NCBI GenBank assembly: GCA_003220075.1
Contig: QHRJ01000041.1
Span: 1 to 38,481, forward strand
Source of the DNA: Verrucomicrobiota bacterium
Lineage (GTDB): Bacteria > Verrucomicrobiota > Verrucomicrobiia > Chthoniobacterales > UBA10450
Direction: 5' to 3'
Length of the DNA stretch: 38,481 nt
The notes under the pieces were generated by a model. That model did no database searches. It was given only the letters and a program-made list of their open reading frames with translations, and was not told the origin of the DNA. The translations under genes were made by a program, and so were the position numbers. Below, piece by piece: positions 28,343-36,851 of this stretch (the stretch's first letter is position 1; each line of letters starts with the position of its first letter).

Positions 28343-28401
28343 AGAGCAGCCCCCGAAACAATTTTTGGGGTTGGTCCCGGGTTCGAGTCCCGGCCGACCC
28401 A
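28343..28401 (+). pseudogene. tRNA-like 3' half complementary to the 27924 half
   Basis: agagcagcccccgaaacaatttttggggttggtcccgggttcgagtcccggCCGACCCa. The CCGACCC end pairs with GGGTCGG at 27924-27930; no 5' half immediately upstream. Confidence 0.65.
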
Positions 28402-28408
28402 ATTACTC

Positions 28409-28820
28409 CTAAGCCACCGCCTGATTTCTCGTCATCAAGTTCATATGACGCAGCCGTTCCGCCAACACTTTCATCACGCGTCGCGAAAGAGGGCGTCTGT
28501 TGAACGAGAAAATGGAAACGGCGCTCATCGATCCTGGCCAGGCGCGCTGGCATGGTTGCAACCACCGTGGCGGCGCGCGGGCTTGAATCCGCCAGCGCTA
28601 TTTCTTCGAGCAACGCGCCCGGAGTTCCACTCTCGACCAGAATCTCGCCCACGAACACATCGGCCGACCCTTCGAGTACGACATACATACAATCACCTGT
28701 CTCGCCCTCCTGAAACACGGTCTGACCGGGAGCGAGGCGCACCGGATCGTCGTCCCGACGAAATAATTCAGCCGGATTAATGGGAAAATTTGAGGCTGCC
28801 CGCCGCAACGAAATAATCAC
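28409..28820 (-). pseudogene. Cyclic nucleotide-binding domain (CRP-like) protein with C-terminal frameshift
   Basis: LAPGQTVFQEGETGDCMYVVLEGSADVFVGEILVESGTPGALLEEIALADSSPRAATVVA. After about 28480 another frame reads RVMKVLAERLRHMNLMTRNQAVA*, the expected continuation. Confidence 0.75.
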
Positions 28821-28967
28821 AAGTTATGTTTGTGTGATGGAAACGGGCAGGCGTGGCCCATGACACTTACGACTTCGCATCAACGCATGACAACTATAAG
28901 TCCAGTCGTCCCGGCCCGACCCAACTCACACTTTTCGGTCATGTTCGGCTCTCTATAATCAACGCCA

Positions 28968-29471
28968 ATGGATATCTCCACGCTCGCGAATTTGATTAAC
29001 GCCATCGCGGTCACCGCGGGCGTCATTTTCGCAGCAGCGCAAATCCGGCAGTATCGGCAACGGCGGCAGCGCGACGCCATGCTTGAATTGGTACGGTCAT
29101 TTCAGAGCCCGGCGTTTACCGCCGCATTGCGTCGCGTCCTTTCCTTGCCCGATGGAGCCGACGCTGCAAAAATACGAGAAGTGCTCGGACCCGATGGCGA
29201 AGATGCGGTCTATTTAGTCTCGCTCACTTGGGAAAGCCTCGGTGTGCTGGTTTTTCGCCGCGAAGTGACGCTTGATTTAGTGGACGATTTCTTCAGCGGT
29301 CCTCTGGTGATCTCATGGCAGAAATTGAGGGTTTATTCCGAAGAATGGCGGCGCACTCTGAATCGGGAGACTGGTAACGAATGGTTTCATTGGCTCGCGG
29401 AAAGAATGTTGGAGCGCGAAAAAACTTCGCCGCCGATTCCTGCATACGAAGCGCACCGCAATTGGCGCTAA
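28968..29471 (+). CDS. Hypothetical protein with N-terminal TM (DUF4760-like)
   Basis: LANLINAIAVTAGVIFAAAQIRQYRQRRQRDAMLELVRSFQSPAF. Confidence 0.7.
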   Translation: MDISTLANLINAIAVTAGVIFAAAQIRQYRQRRQRDAMLELVRSFQSPAFTAALRRVLSLPDGADAAKIREVLGPDGEDAVYLVSLTWESLGVLVFRREVTLDLVDDFFSGPLVISWQKLRVYSEEWRRTLNRETGNEWFHWLAERMLEREKTSPPIPAYEAHRNWR

Positions 29472-29519
29472 CGCCAGCTCGCGCTAAAAAGTCTGCAATG
29501 ACGCCATCCCCGACAAACC

Positions 29520-29564
29520 GAGTTAACATTTTAATGTCGCATATGCGACAGCAAATGTTAACTC
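29520..29564. promoter_or_regulatory. Nested perfect inverted repeat (possible operator or mini-element end)
   Basis: GAGTTAACATTT (29520-29531) / AAATGTTAACTC (29553-29564), enclosing the 16-bp perfect palindrome TGTCGCATATGCGACA (29535-29550). Confidence 0.8.
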
Positions 29565-29587
29565 TATGACCGCTCCAAGAAATTATT

Positions 29588-30463
29588 TTATGAATGGCTG
29601 AGAGCGCGTGCTTCCGTCCGCAACAATTCCAAAAACGATTCCGCAATCGGCGGTAATTTGCCCGTCCACAACGCGGCCACTACTAGATTTGGGAATCCGC
29701 GCAAAGGCAACGCTCGCGTTCGCGCCGGCGCCCGGCCTCCCGGCGGCAGAACACTGAGAGCAATGCCAAACCCCACCGCCACATAAGGCGCGACCAATTC
29801 CAGCGAGCCCGCTTCGATACTCGTCGGCCAAACCAGCTCTTCCGCGGCCAATCCGCGCCGGAACAGTTTCGTCAGCGCTTCATTCTCAGGCAACGCGATT
29901 AACAGTTCGGATGCGGTCCGTTTCAGAATCTCGCGGGCAGACCTGGCGTCATGATTTTCCGGAACGAGCAATATCAGTGACACCTGCAGCAGGGCTTCGC
30001 TTCGAATTCCCATGGCCGGTTTGCCTTCCAGCTCCGTAATCGCGAGATCGATTTGCTGCTTCTTCAGCAGCGCTTCGGCCATGGCCTGATTGGCATCGTG
30101 CAGACGCAATTTCAAATGCGGAAAGCGCCGACGATGTCGGACCAACAAATTCGGAAGATGATCGCGCAGGATGGTGGTCAAGGCGGCGAGCCGCAAGCGT
30201 TGAGCGGTTTCGCCACGCAAGCGCTCTGATGTTTCCTGAACGCGCGAAAAGAATGGCGCGGCAAACTCGTAAAGCTCGCGACCAGCGGGCGTGAGTTGAA
30301 AGGGCCGTCGTTGAAACAATTTCAAGCCGAGATCTTCTTCCAAACGCAGAATCTGCGCACTAATCGCCGGCTGTTGAATGCCGTACGGCATCTTCCGCGC
30401 CGCTTCCGTGATCCCGCCATGCGTGGCGATGAAATAAAATAATTCGAGATGATGAATGTTCAT
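29588..30463 (-). CDS. LysR family transcriptional regulator
   Basis: N-terminal HTH MNIHHLELFYFIATHGGITEAARKMPYGIQQPAISAQILRLEEDLGLKLFQRRPFQLTPAGRELYEF. Confidence 0.93.
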   Translation of the reverse strand: MNIHHLELFYFIATHGGITEAARKMPYGIQQPAISAQILRLEEDLGLKLFQRRPFQLTPAGRELYEFAAPFFSRVQETSERLRGETAQRLRLAALTTILRDHLPNLLVRHRRRFPHLKLRLHDANQAMAEALLKKQQIDLAITELEGKPAMGIRSEALLQVSLILLVPENHDARSAREILKRTASELLIALPENEALTKLFRRGLAAEELVWPTSIEAGSLELVAPYVAVGFGIALSVLPPGGRAPARTRALPLRGFPNLVVAALWTGKLPPIAESFLELLRTEARALSHS

Positions 30464-31788
30464 CAGGCAGCGCGCCGTTCTTCCGCGCGAGCAGTACGAA
30501 AATTCTGCAGGAACCGCCGGCTGCGTTCACGCACGAAATCCGGATGATAAAGGCGGCGTCCCAGATTTTCGAAACCGCGGCGCAATTCTGCGACGCTCAT
30601 CGCGGCCGGCTGAAAATTAATGTCAAAAAGAGTGCAGCGATTCCAGGCGCGTTCATTCAAGAGCCGCCCCGATCGTCGAAAACGCTCGTACAATGGTGTG
30701 CCGGGAAAGGGAGTGAGAAAGGTGATTTGCACATCGTAGAGACCGCTTTCGCGAACGAAATCGAAAACGTCGTCGAATTGCTCGTTGCCGGCACCATCCA
30801 GGCCGATAACAAAGCAGCCGTTGACGGTGATGCCGGTGCGCTGAATGCGCTCGACCGCGGCGCGATAATTTTCCCACTGACGCGCTTTCCAATCACTCCG
30901 CTGCTCGACTCCGTACAGGACTCGCTGCGATGGGCTTTCAAAACCTATCAAGACCTGGGCGCATCCAGCCCCGCGCATCAACCGCAGCAACTCTGGATCT
31001 TGCGCAATCGACAAATCCGTTTCGGTAAACCAGCGAATGTTTTCGCGCGCAAGCGCTCGCATCAGTTGCTTGGAATGGGCTCGATTCACAAAGGTGTTAT
31101 CGTCGGCAAACTCAACGAATGGATCGCGCCATAGCTCTTTCAGTCGCCGAATCTCTGCAATCACCCGATCGACCGGCTTCACTTTGAATTGCGGGGAAAT
31201 CCGGATAGACGCGGCGCAGAATTCGCAACGCCACGGACAGCCGCGCTGAGTTTGCACGGTAAATCGCGGGTAACGATCGGGCGCAAGCAACTCGAATCGC
31301 GGCACTGGAGATTGTGCCAAGTCGAACGGTCTCAATCGGCCATCGTAAATCGCATTCAATTTTCCCATCTCCAAATCGTGGACGATCTCGGGCCAGCTCG
31401 ATTCGCCTTCTCCAATCACAATGGCGTCGGCGTGCCTTGCCGCTTCCTCGGGCAAAGCAGATACGTGGAGCCCGCCAAGAATCACTTTTGTGCCGATCGA
31501 CTGAAATCGGGCGGCCAGCCGGTAAGCTTCGTTGGCGGTTGCGGTTAAGGTCGAGATCGCGACTGCATCGAAATCGCGAGTCAGATGGTCCAAGTCCACA
31601 TCGCGCACTTCCAAATATTCCACCGTAATGTGCGGCGGCGTCATTCCCGCCAGGGTAAGCAAACCGAGACTGGGCAACGCTTCGATGGCGTTCTTGCGCC
31701 GGGAAACGCCCGGGAAGGTAAGGCCAAGGTTTAGCAGCTCCACGTCGCAAAGACGAAGACCGCTCATGGCGATGAATCCGATTTTCAT
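30463..31788 (-). CDS. B12-binding-domain radical SAM protein
   Basis: RGCPWRCEFCAAS (CxxxCxxC), preceded by a B12-binding-like region (VILGGLHVSALPEEAARHADAIVIGEGE). Start MKIGFIAMSGLRL at 31788; ORF extends to 31896. Confidence 0.92.
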   Translation of the reverse strand: MKIGFIAMSGLRLCDVELLNLGLTFPGVSRRKNAIEALPSLGLLTLAGMTPPHITVEYLEVRDVDLDHLTRDFDAVAISTLTATANEAYRLAARFQSIGTKVILGGLHVSALPEEAARHADAIVIGEGESSWPEIVHDLEMGKLNAIYDGRLRPFDLAQSPVPRFELLAPDRYPRFTVQTQRGCPWRCEFCAASIRISPQFKVKPVDRVIAEIRRLKELWRDPFVEFADDNTFVNRAHSKQLMRALARENIRWFTETDLSIAQDPELLRLMRGAGCAQVLIGFESPSQRVLYGVEQRSDWKARQWENYRAAVERIQRTGITVNGCFVIGLDGAGNEQFDDVFDFVRESGLYDVQITFLTPFPGTPLYERFRRSGRLLNERAWNRCTLFDINFQPAAMSVAELRRGFENLGRRLYHPDFVRERSRRFLQNFRTARAEERRAA

Positions 31789-32219
31789 TGCGCCCTCCAG
31801 TTCATAAGCAACATCAGGATTCCCGCGGTGGCGCTGATCACCGGCAAAGGGAAAAGGATTCGAAACCGCATGCGCCAAGCGGTGAGAAAACAGCAAATTG
31901 GCATGGTGACTGCGCTCGCAATCATCAACACCGCCGCGGTTCCCGGAACCGTCAGCAAAACGCGACCGGTGAGACCAAAAAGGATGTTAGTAAATCCCAG
32001 GCCGAAAAACGAAATGTGACCAAGCCGCAATAGGCGACGCCGATAGCAAGAGTAGCCGCCGAGCCATTCCTCGCGCTGAAAAAAGAGTCCGATCACCGCG
32101 CCGGATATGACGCCCGCGAGTGTGGCGACCCAACCGGTCCATAAGTTCCACTCCGTAAATGGCGTTTGCACGGAACTATTGTGCCGCAATTCACTGAATC
32201 GCCGTAATCGATAATACAT
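31785..32219 (-). CDS. Small multi-pass membrane protein coupled to the radical SAM gene
   Basis: 144 aa with about four hydrophobic spans. Its TGA overlaps the ATG of the radical SAM gene (ATGA). Confidence 0.75.
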   Translation of the reverse strand: MYYRLRRFSELRHNSSVQTPFTEWNLWTGWVATLAGVISGAVIGLFFQREEWLGGYSCYRRRLLRLGHISFFGLGFTNILFGLTGRVLLTVPGTAAVLMIASAVTMPICCFLTAWRMRFRILFPLPVISATAGILMLLMNWRAQ

Positions 32220-32254
32220 GATCTAACATCGATTCAGACGATGAGTCGGCATCG

Positions 32255-33017
32255 ATGATCGATCAGAATTTTTCAATTCACGCCTGCTGCGACAAGCGCG
32301 GATGCTTGGGGGTGAGAAATATCAGTTGCCGAATCTGTGTAGCTTGCGCCGCTGGAATCTTTGCCAACGATCATCGTTCCGCCTTAGCGATAGATAAGCC
32401 AGGCACGCAAAACCGAGTTCTGCTCGTTCACGGCATCGCGGATTCCGCTGCATCGATGCGAATACTAAGGGCGCGGCTCGCCCGAGATGGTCGCGAAACA
32501 CTCGCAATAGACCTAAAGCCAGGTGACGGCCGAATCAGTCTGGAAGCGTTATCGCTGCAATTGCGACTACATCCAGACACAATTTTCGGTCAGGGAAAGG
32601 ATCGATCTTGTCGGCTTTAGCATGGGTGGATTGGTTTGCCGCTACTATATTCAAATGCTTGGAGGCAGTTCGCGAGTCGATCGCCTCGTCACCATTTCAG
32701 CACCCAATCACGGCACTTTGCTCGCCCGTCTGAGTGATCGCGCCGCTTGCAAAGAAATGCGCCCAATTAGCGAGTTCCTGCGGAAGCTTAACGAAGATTG
32801 TTCGATCTTGGGTAACCTGAATGTTACCTCGTTCTGGACGCCCTTGGACCTCGTTATCATCCCCGCGAAAAGCTCACGCCTGCCGATCGGGATCAACAAA
32901 CCAATTCCAGTGTTGGCTCATCCATTGATGATTTTGCAGCGAAGACCGCTTGAGGAAGTCGCGAGCGCGCTTTCCCAACCACTAGTGCGCCTCCGCAGAG
33001 CATCGTCCTACCAGTGA
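32255..33017 (+). pseudogene. Alpha/beta hydrolase (lipase-like), frameshifted
   Basis: NRVLLVHGIADSAASMRILRARLARDGRETLAIDLKPGDGRISLEALSLQL in one frame, then DYIQTQFSVRERIDLVGFSMGGLVCRYYIQMLGG (GFSMGG nucleophile elbow) in another; shift near 32565. Confidence 0.8.
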
Positions 33018-33082
33018 AACGTCGCGAGCACGCCTTGGTAGGGCGAGACTCCGTCGAGCAGCTGGTCGGTTTGAGGCCTTCA

Positions 33083-33622
33083 CTAAATAGATAGTTCCGG
33101 CTGCTTGCCAGAGTAATCGAGCTTTCCATCTATCACTCGTGCTGCAGATGTGAAAGGATGCGTCTCGGTTTTGTTCTCGTTGATGATGTGAATGACTTCG
33201 ATCCCTTGGACCTTCAAGTAATCGGCAATCAGACCGCGATGGCATCTCCACCATACCGCTTCGGCGCACATGATTGCGGCCGCGCCATGGCGGTCTGCAA
33301 TTTCCTGCAACCGTGCAATTCCACGGGCGAATTCCGCTATTTCCATGTGGTCGGCGTAACCGCGAAATGATTCGTTGCGCCAGGCGGTGTTATGCGAATC
33401 CTTCCTTGCCCTTCGTCGCCCGCCCAGTTCCGGAAAATGTTCGTAATCAATCCCGTCCTGTCTTAGGGATTTCGCCAGCTCTTCTTTGTTAAACTGCGGA
33501 TACCGCTTCGAGCCTGGCAAGAGCCGGACATCAGCGACGAGCTTGATTCCATTTGCCTGCAACGCGCCAATAAACTCCTCGATTGTTCGAGTGGAATGTC
33601 CGATTGTCCAAATCCTCGTCAC
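33083..33622 (-). CDS. DUF488 family protein
   Basis: IWTIGHSTRTIEEFIGALQANGIKLVADVRLLPGSKRYPQFN and CAEAVWWRCHRGLIADYL. Confidence 0.93.
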   Translation of the reverse strand: MTRIWTIGHSTRTIEEFIGALQANGIKLVADVRLLPGSKRYPQFNKEELAKSLRQDGIDYEHFPELGGRRRARKDSHNTAWRNESFRGYADHMEIAEFARGIARLQEIADRHGAAAIMCAEAVWWRCHRGLIADYLKVQGIEVIHIINENKTETHPFTSAARVIDGKLDYSGKQPELSI

Positions 33623-34855
33623 CTTTTGATCAGTCGCCCGGAAGTTTTGAAAGCGCGAATCGGTTCTGCCTTTTCCAAAATACCTGAATGGTTCATCCGC
33701 CAGGTGATCATCCCGTTTGTTATTACCCGATTAGCTCTCTTACTGGTTGGATGGCTGGGGGTTCGTTTACTCCCGCTTCCTGTCACCTTTCCCTCAGCCT
33801 GGGAGATCGGCACTGATGGCAACAAGCACACCGTGGTGGATCACATTACTCCAACTTCTCATCCCTGGGTGAACATGTTATCGCGCTGGGATGCTGGGTG
33901 GTATGTCGAGATTGCGCGCGACGGTTACTACTATGAGCCCGGCTCTCCCAGCAATACTGCTTTCTTCCCACTTTACCCGTTGTTTATCCGGGCTATTCAT
34001 GCGCTGCTTTTTCTCCCGGCGAACGACTACTGGTGGTTAGTAACCGCCATCGCACTGTCGAATACTGCGTTACTTATTGGTCTTACTTACTTCCGCGCTC
34101 TTCTTGCGATAGACTTCGGCGAGGAAATCGCTTCCTGCTCAATTATCTACCTTCTAATCTTTCCGACGACCTTTTTCTTCTCTGGCGTCTATAGCGAATC
34201 ATTGTTCCTGGCATTGACGGTTGGAGCGTTTTATTACGCCCGGACCAATCGGTGGTTGCTGGCCTGCAGTTTCGCCGCTCTGGCAACCCTCACTCGCTCC
34301 CAAGGAATCATCCTAGCTCTTCCTTTGTTGATTGAGTATTTCCGCGAACGGAGCTTCACCTTGCGAAAGGTAGGTTGGAACATCACGGCTTTTGCGCTAA
34401 TTCCGGCTGCAGCCTTTACTTTCGCACTGTTTTTAAAGCTGAGGTTCGGGAGCTGGACCGTCATGTTCGACGTCCAGGGCATCTGGAGACGGCACTTGAT
34501 GTGGCCCTGGCATCCTCTTGTCTGGTTCCTACGGCACGCGCCAGCGTTAAGTCCGGAGCACCACGATAGACTCGATTTTTGTTTCCTGCTTTTACTGCTA
34601 GGCGGGGCTATAGCTGGCTTGCGACAATTGAGCGTCTCTTACAGCGTGTACCTTTGGACAGCTGTCGCGTTCTTTTCTTGCTGGGGCATGTTCGGGTCCA
34701 TACCGCGCTTTGATCTCGTCACTTTTCCTCTCTTTGTCGTCCTCGCGCTCATCGGCGCTCGTAGTCGCGCCTTTCATCTCGGCTACGTCGTCGCCTCAAC
34801 CATGCTGGCTGCCCTGTTCATGCTGATGCATTCCCAGTGGAACTGGGTTGCCTAG
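33596..34855 (+). CDS. PIG-V-like GT-C mannosyltransferase family membrane protein
   Basis: RWDAGWYVEIARDGYYYEPGSPSNTAFFPLYPLFIR, then multiple TMs with PTTFFFSGVYSESLFLALTVGAFYYARTNRW. The start may be downstream of 33596. Confidence 0.8.
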   Translation: MSDCPNPRHLLISRPEVLKARIGSAFSKIPEWFIRQVIIPFVITRLALLLVGWLGVRLLPLPVTFPSAWEIGTDGNKHTVVDHITPTSHPWVNMLSRWDAGWYVEIARDGYYYEPGSPSNTAFFPLYPLFIRAIHALLFLPANDYWWLVTAIALSNTALLIGLTYFRALLAIDFGEEIASCSIIYLLIFPTTFFFSGVYSESLFLALTVGAFYYARTNRWLLACSFAALATLTRSQGIILALPLLIEYFRERSFTLRKVGWNITAFALIPAAAFTFALFLKLRFGSWTVMFDVQGIWRRHLMWPWHPLVWFLRHAPALSPEHHDRLDFCFLLLLLGGAIAGLRQLSVSYSVYLWTAVAFFSCWGMFGSIPRFDLVTFPLFVVLALIGARSRAFHLGYVVASTMLAALFMLMHSQWNWVA

Positions 34856-34924
34856 CACGTGCACGTGGAAGAAGTTTTTTTTGACTTGCGTTCCGGCAAG
34901 GAGCCGCCGAAGCATTGTACGTTT

Positions 34925-35617
34925 ATGAGAACCGAAAAAAACCTGCGTGCCTTGGATGATTTGATTCGCGAGCGATCGATCCTGCGGCATCCATTCTACC
35001 GTGCCTGGAAACGCGGCGAATTGACCCGCTATCAGCTTGCCGCCTATTCCCGCGTTTACTATCCGCATGTCGCGGCTTTCCCAACTTATCTGGAGAACGC
35101 GATTAAGTGTGCAGTTGATTCCTCCACCAAGCGTGCTCTGGAGGATAATTTGCTCGACGAACTGACTAATCCCGCGCCGCATCCCGAGCTGTGGCTTGAT
35201 TTTGCGACAGCGACCGGACAAGACCGAGACAAAGTCAAACGCGCCAAACCTCTTGCGAAAGTAGCCAGTACCATCTCCACCTTCGATCGTTTAACTAGCC
35301 AAGGCATCGCCAGCGGACTCACCGCGCTTTATGCCTATGAATCCCAGCAGCCAGAAGTAGCCGGTGAGAAGATGCGCGGGCTGCGTGAATCCTATAAAAT
35401 AAAAAGTCCTGAAGCATTGAGCTATTTTGCCGTTCATGCCACGGCTGATCTGGAGCATCGCGCCTCCGAACGCGCCGCGCTCGTTCGCTGCCTCGATGCT
35501 GGCGCCCCGCCGGGCGCAGTCATGAACTCGGCGGAAAAAGCGCTTGATGCTTACTGGAATTTACTGGACGGCGTTTGCGAAGAAGCAGGCGTGCGGTTAA
35601 CTGAACCCTTACCATGA
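34925..35617 (+). CDS. CADD/PqqC-like heme-oxygenase-fold protein (putative non-canonical pABA synthesis)
   Basis: HPFYRAWKRGELTRYQLAAYSRVYYPHVAAFPTYLENAI, LLDELTNPAPHPELW, ALYAYESQQPEVAGEKMRGL, YFAVHATADLEHR. Possible GTG start at 34859; MRTEKNLRALD at 34925 is likelier. Confidence 0.9.
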   Translation: MRTEKNLRALDDLIRERSILRHPFYRAWKRGELTRYQLAAYSRVYYPHVAAFPTYLENAIKCAVDSSTKRALEDNLLDELTNPAPHPELWLDFATATGQDRDKVKRAKPLAKVASTISTFDRLTSQGIASGLTALYAYESQQPEVAGEKMRGLRESYKIKSPEALSYFAVHATADLEHRASERAALVRCLDAGAPPGAVMNSAEKALDAYWNLLDGVCEEAGVRLTEPLP

Positions 35618-36135
35618 AGACCACCATAGTAACTACCATTTTTCTGACGGCAGCATCACTCGTCATGGCACAAACCACACCCCAAGTCGGCGCGGCCGCG
35701 CCCGCGGTCACTCTTCCTTCCAACGACGGCAGGCAAGTTAGTTTGAATGATTACAAGGGCAAATGGGTCGTCCTCTATTTTTACCCAAAGGATTTTACCA
35801 GTGGTTGCACCCTGGAAGCGCAAAACTTTCAGCGCGATCTGACTAAATACCAAAACGCCAGTGCGATCATCCTCGGGGTCAGTGTAGACAACGCCGAATC
35901 GCATAAGAACTTTTGTGCAAAGGAAGGATTGAACTTTAAGCTCCTGGCCGATACCGATGCCAAGGTGTCGGAGGCCTACGGCTCGGTGAAGGATTACGAC
36001 GGAAAGAAGATGTCGGCCCGCAATACATTCATCATCAGTCCGGAAGGGAAAATCGCGAAAGTATTTACGGGAGTAAAACCACAGACCCACAGCGAGGAAG
36101 TACTGCAAGCTTTGGCTGAACTAAAGAAAAGTTGA
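35614..36135 (+). CDS. Exported peroxiredoxin (Bcp/AhpC-TSA family)
   Basis: Signal peptide MKTTIVTTIFLTAASLVMAQ; YFYPKDFTSGCTLEAQNFQ with peroxidatic Cys. Confidence 0.93.
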   Translation: MKTTIVTTIFLTAASLVMAQTTPQVGAAAPAVTLPSNDGRQVSLNDYKGKWVVLYFYPKDFTSGCTLEAQNFQRDLTKYQNASAIILGVSVDNAESHKNFCAKEGLNFKLLADTDAKVSEAYGSVKDYDGKKMSARNTFIISPEGKIAKVFTGVKPQTHSEEVLQALAELKKS

Positions 36136-36138
36136 CTT

Positions 36139-36327
36139 ATGGCGACTCGAAAATCGATCGACTGCCGCGACCATCCCAGCGAGAAAAACTGCTCGTTGAA
36201 GATTTCCGGCACCGAGGAAGAAGTTCTCGATGCCGCGGTGCAACACGCCGTCTCGGCCCATGGGCACGAAAATTCGGCGGAATTGCGCGGAGAGATTCGC
36301 TCGCTGCTGAAAGACGAAAGCGACTAG
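36139..36327 (+). CDS. DUF1059-like small protein
   Basis: KSIDCRDHPSEKNCSLKISGTEEEVLDAAVQHAVSAHGHENSAELRGEIRSLLKDE. Confidence 0.75.
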   Translation: MATRKSIDCRDHPSEKNCSLKISGTEEEVLDAAVQHAVSAHGHENSAELRGEIRSLLKDESD

Positions 36328-36423
36328 GCGAGTCCGCCGCACCTTGTCCGTCTGACTTTTTGTTGGGAAACGAAACGGTGATCGAACCCGAGTCCGTCCG
36401 GGAGAAAAAACTTACCCGGAACT

Positions 36424-36828
36424 TTGCAAACTCGTCTCTTTGATCATATCGATCTGCGCGTGCGAAACCGGACGCGAGCGCAGGAGTTTTTCGCCAAAAT
36501 CTTGCCGGCGATTGGATTTACTCTCGACAAAAGCGCGGAAGAGTGGGGCGCATTTGAAAAAGATGGCGGAGGCAAACCGTCGGAATTTTTCGGGTTTACT
36601 GAAGATGCTAATCATTGCCCAAACGAGACACGGATCGCTTTTTGGGCGGAGACGCGCGAACAGGTAGATCGCGTGGCCAAAATTGTGCGCGAAGCCGGCG
36701 GACAAAACCTGGAAGGGCCGCAAATCTGGCCTGAGTACAGTCCTGGTTATTACGCGTTATTTTTTGAAGATCCCGATGGAAACAAGCTGGAGGTCTGCTG
36801 TCGCGGGAGCGCAATCGTTGCGGACTGA
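36424..36828 (+). CDS. VOC family (glyoxalase/dioxygenase-like) protein
   Basis: FDHIDLRVRNRTRAQEFFAKILPAIGF and YYALFFEDPDGNKLEVCCR. Confidence 0.92.
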   Translation: MQTRLFDHIDLRVRNRTRAQEFFAKILPAIGFTLDKSAEEWGAFEKDGGGKPSEFFGFTEDANHCPNETRIAFWAETREQVDRVAKIVREAGGQNLEGPQIWPEYSPGYYALFFEDPDGNKLEVCCRGSAIVAD

Positions 36829-36851
36829 AGCAGATCAGGGGAAGATTACGG

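Noticed and set aside
33008-33060. Short ctacca...tggtagggcgagactccgtcgagc inverted repeat at the lipase-like gene 3' end
   Set aside because: Probably another repeat remnant, but too short and imperfect to assign confidently to a family.
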